Positions 28,086-30,858 of a stretch of DNA of 30,858 bases are shown here, one piece after another (the stretch's first letter is position 1; each line of letters starts with the position of its first letter). Below the pieces are notes generated by a model. The model saw nothing but the letters and a program-made list of their open reading frames with translations. It did no database searches and was not told the origin of the DNA. The DNA is from JBKPRX01 sp046734795 (lineage in GTDB: Bacteria > Actinomycetota > Thermoleophilia > Gaiellales > Gaiellaceae). Location: the NCBI GenBank assembly GCA_046734795.1, contig JBKPRX010000003.1, positions 1 through 30,858 of the forward strand. Direction: 5' to 3'. The position numbers and the translations under genes were made by a program.

Positions 28086-28381
28086 CAGAGCTGTGCACCC
28101 CCGAAGATCTCGATCGTCTCGCCGGCCTTCAGCTGCACGACAGCTTTCTTCCAGCCGGGCTTCGTGCCCCGGAACATTCCGCGGCGCTTCGGCTTCGATT
28201 GCACCTTGAGGATGTTCACGCGCTCGACCTTGACGTCGAAGAGCTCTTCGACCGCTTGGCGAACCTGCGTCCGATGTGCGTCTTGATGAACCTTGAACGT
28301 GTACTTGTTCGCGACGATCTGGCCGTAGCTCTTCTCCGACACGACAGGCGCGAGCAAGATCTCATTCGGATGGAGGCTCAC
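28085..28381 (-). CDS. rplW: 50S ribosomal protein uL23
   Basis: The 98-residue protein has ILLAPVVSEKSYGQIVANKYTFKVHQDAHRTQVRQAVEELFDVKVERVNILKVQSKPKRRG, the uL23 pattern. It surrounds the exit tunnel and docks trigger factor and SRP. The GTG start overlaps the rplD stop as GTGA. Confidence 0.98.
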   Translation of the reverse strand: MSLHPNEILLAPVVSEKSYGQIVANKYTFKVHQDAHRTQVRQAVEELFDVKVERVNILKVQSKPKRRGMFRGTKPGWKKAVVQLKAGETIEIFGGAQL

Positions 28382-29007
28382 GATGCCCTCCGCTCGAGCT
28401 CTTCGAGCGACGCCTCGGACACGATCACGCCGCGCGCCCAGACGAGCTCGGAGACCTCGACTTCCGTCGCCGTCGTCACGAGCACTCGCTTGAGGTTCCG
28501 GAACGACTTCACAAGCGCGGCGTCGTCGTCGGCCGCGACGATCACGACCGGCCGCGTCAGCTCGAGCGTCTCGAGCATCGCCGCCGCCGCGCGCGTCGAA
28601 GGTTCCGCGAAAGCGTCGGAGGCCACGAGCACGAGCGAGCCGTTACCGGCGTGATCGCTCAACGCAGCCCGCAGCGCAGCGCGACGCACCTTCTTGTTCA
28701 CCTTGACCTCGAAGTTGCGTCCATTTGGCGGGAATACGACGCCCCCGCCGGTGAACTGCGGCGCACGAATCGTGCCTTGGCGCGCGCGACCGGTGCCCTT
28801 CTGGCGCCACGGCTTCGAGCGCCCGCCGGAGACCATGCCGCGAGACTTTGCGCCGCGAGTTCCTGCACGCCGTGCGTTGAACTCCGCACGCACGGTCTCG
28901 TGCACGAGGTGTCCCTTGATCTCGGCGGCGAAGATCTCTTCTGCGAGCGAGATGTCCTTCGAGCGCTTGCCGCTCGAATCGACGAGTGGCGCTTTCGGAG
29001 CAGCCAT
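28378..29007 (-). CDS. rplD: 50S ribosomal protein uL4
   Basis: The 209-residue protein has RAGTRGAKSRGMVSGGRSKPWRQKGTGRARQGTIRAPQFTGGGVVFPP, the loop that lines the exit tunnel, and a Rossmann-like C-terminal part. In E. coli uL4 also represses its own S10 operon. It lies 7 nt after rplC and overlaps rplW by 4 nt. Confidence 0.98.
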   Translation of the reverse strand: MAAPKAPLVDSSGKRSKDISLAEEIFAAEIKGHLVHETVRAEFNARRAGTRGAKSRGMVSGGRSKPWRQKGTGRARQGTIRAPQFTGGGVVFPPNGRNFEVKVNKKVRRAALRAALSDHAGNGSLVLVASDAFAEPSTRAAAAMLETLELTRPVVIVAADDDAALVKSFRNLKRVLVTTATEVEVSELVWARGVIVSEASLEELERRAS

Positions 29008-29014
29008 CAGCGCG

Positions 29015-29641
29015 TCACCTCGTCCACTCGCGAATCTCGAGCAACCCGTTTCGCGGCCCCGGCACTGCGCCCTTGACGAGGAGCAGATTCCGATCGGGAT
29101 CGACGGCGTGAACCGTCAGGCCGACTTGCGTCACACGTTTGCCGCCCATGCGCCCGGCCATGCGCACACCCTTGAAGACGCGGGACGGCGTCGCCGAGGC
29201 TCCGATCGAACCCGGCTTGCGGACGTTGTGCGACCCATGTGTAACCGGTCCGCGTGAGAAGTTGTGGCGCTTGATCGTTCCCTGAAAGCCCTTGCCGATC
29301 GACACGCCGGCGACCTTCACCTTGTCGCCCGCCTGGAACGACTCGACAGTGACCGCCTCGCCCGCGACTGCGTCGCTGCGGCCGCGTAGCTCGACGAGGT
29401 GGCGATACGCGTGCTCGACGCCGTGCTTTGCAAGGTGCCCGCGTTCAGCTTTTGACAGCTTCCGCTCGGCCACGGGCTCGAATGCGATCTGAACCGCGTC
29501 GTAGCCGTCGACGTCGTGCGTCTTCACCTGGACGACGGGACACGGGCCTGCCTCGATCACAGTGACCGGTGTCACGACGCCGGTCTCCTCGTCGAAGAGA
29601 CTGGTCATGCCGAGCTTCCTGCCGAGGATCCCCTTTGCCAT
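29015..29641 (-). CDS. rplC: 50S ribosomal protein uL3
   Basis: The 208-residue protein starts MAKGILGRKLGMTSLFDEETG and has the central extension GKGFQGTIKRHNFSRGPVTHGSHNVRKPGSIGASATPSRVFKGVRMAGRMGG that approaches the peptidyl transferase centre. This stretch holds the conserved Gln (FQGT) that PrmB methylates in E. coli. It lies 7 nt from both rpsJ and rplD. Confidence 0.98.
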   Translation of the reverse strand: MAKGILGRKLGMTSLFDEETGVVTPVTVIEAGPCPVVQVKTHDVDGYDAVQIAFEPVAERKLSKAERGHLAKHGVEHAYRHLVELRGRSDAVAGEAVTVESFQAGDKVKVAGVSIGKGFQGTIKRHNFSRGPVTHGSHNVRKPGSIGASATPSRVFKGVRMAGRMGGKRVTQVGLTVHAVDPDRNLLLVKGAVPGPRNGLLEIREWTR

Positions 29642-29648
29642 CGACGCC

Positions 29649-29957
29649 TCAGAGCTTGATCTCGATGTCGACGCCGGCCGGAAGGTCGAGACGCATCAGC
29701 GAGTCGACCGTCTTCGGCGTCGGGGAATGGATGTCGATCAGCCGCTTGTGCGTTCGCACCTCGAAGTGCTCGCGCGAGTCCTTGTCCTTGAACGGACCGC
29801 GGATCACGGCGTAGACGTTTTTCTCCGTCGGGAGCGGGACCGGGCCCGTGATGGTGGCGCCGGTGCGCTGGGCCGTGTCCACGATGTCGCGGGCGGACTT
29901 GTCCACCTGCTGGTGGTCGTAGCCCTTCAGCCTGATTCGGATCTTCTGCTGTGGCAC
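29649..29957 (-). CDS. rpsJ: 30S ribosomal protein uS10
   Basis: From GTG 29957 the protein has 102 residues, the family norm: MPQQKIRIRLKGYDHQQVDKSARDIVDTAQRTGATITGPVPLPTEK and the IDIHSPTPKTVDSLMRLDLPAGVDIEIKL end. uS10 (NusE) sits in the 30S head and pairs with NusB/NusG in antitermination. The in-frame Met farther upstream lies inside tuf and is rejected. A 28-nt gap separates it from tuf. Confidence 0.98.
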   Translation of the reverse strand: MPQQKIRIRLKGYDHQQVDKSARDIVDTAQRTGATITGPVPLPTEKNVYAVIRGPFKDKDSREHFEVRTHKRLIDIHSPTPKTVDSLMRLDLPAGVDIEIKL

Positions 29958-29985
29958 CGGCGCCGTCCCTTCACTCGTCCGATCG

Positions 29986-30858
<873 letters not shown>

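Overview
The window is high-GC bacterial chromosome, most probably from a member of the Actinomycetota. The class Thermoleophilia (Gaiella/Solirubrobacter relatives) is my best guess, but that rests on protein style from memory and not on a search. The pointers are the strong GC bias, frequent GTG starts, a zinc-type S14, a bacterial Ku, a short-lid adenylate kinase, and several genes that look leaderless.

Region 1 (1 to about 12.6 kb) is a housekeeping patchwork with alternating strands. It holds the end of a DoxX-like membrane protein, a tRNA-Pro(CGG), a small helix-turn-helix gene behind an attenuator-like leader, ku, a long-chain acyl-CoA ligase, a divergent pair of secreted cell-wall enzymes (NlpC/P60 and 3D-domain), an orphan NarL-type response regulator, a small coiled-coil protein, a D-Ala-D-Ala carboxypeptidase (DacB-like), a HAD phosphatase overlapping ligA, a lipoprotein, truA and a VIT/CCC1-like membrane protein. 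Convergent neighbours end almost on top of each other, three times sharing a single CTAG as both stop codons. Several genes have a -10-like hexamer 6 to 8 nt before the start codon, suggesting leaderless mRNAs.

Region 2 (12.6 to 30.86 kb, all minus strand) is the fused S10-spc-alpha ribosomal protein cluster. In transcription order it reads tuf (cut by the window edge), rpsJ, rplC, rplD, rplW, rplB, rpsS, rplV, rpsC, rplP, rpmC, rpsQ, rplN, rplX, rplE, rpsZ, rpsH, rplF, rplR, rpsE, rpmD, rplO, secY, adk, map, infA, rpmJ, rpsM, rpsK, rpsD, rpoA, rplQ. It runs on into an NfeD-like gene and a kelch-repeat gene. Most junctions overlap or are separated by a few bases, many as TAGTG or TGATG, implying translational coupling. 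The cluster supplies ribosomal subunits, the Sec channel, the N-terminal Met peptidase, initiation factor 1 and the RNA polymerase alpha subunit.

The unusual points are: (i) a possible attenuator (tiny leaderless reading frame, hairpin with the stop codon in its loop, intrinsic terminator) in front of the small HTH gene; (ii) long low-complexity acidic/basic tails on S17, S5, S3, L15 and L22; (iii) the divergent peptidoglycan enzymes, which share a related coiled-coil module and are separated by an inverted 13-mer; (iv) an apparent CTG start for adk; and (v) a palindrome covering the truA start. No insertion sequence, prophage, CRISPR array or toxin-type system was seen. No gene-free stretch exceeds 300 bases.
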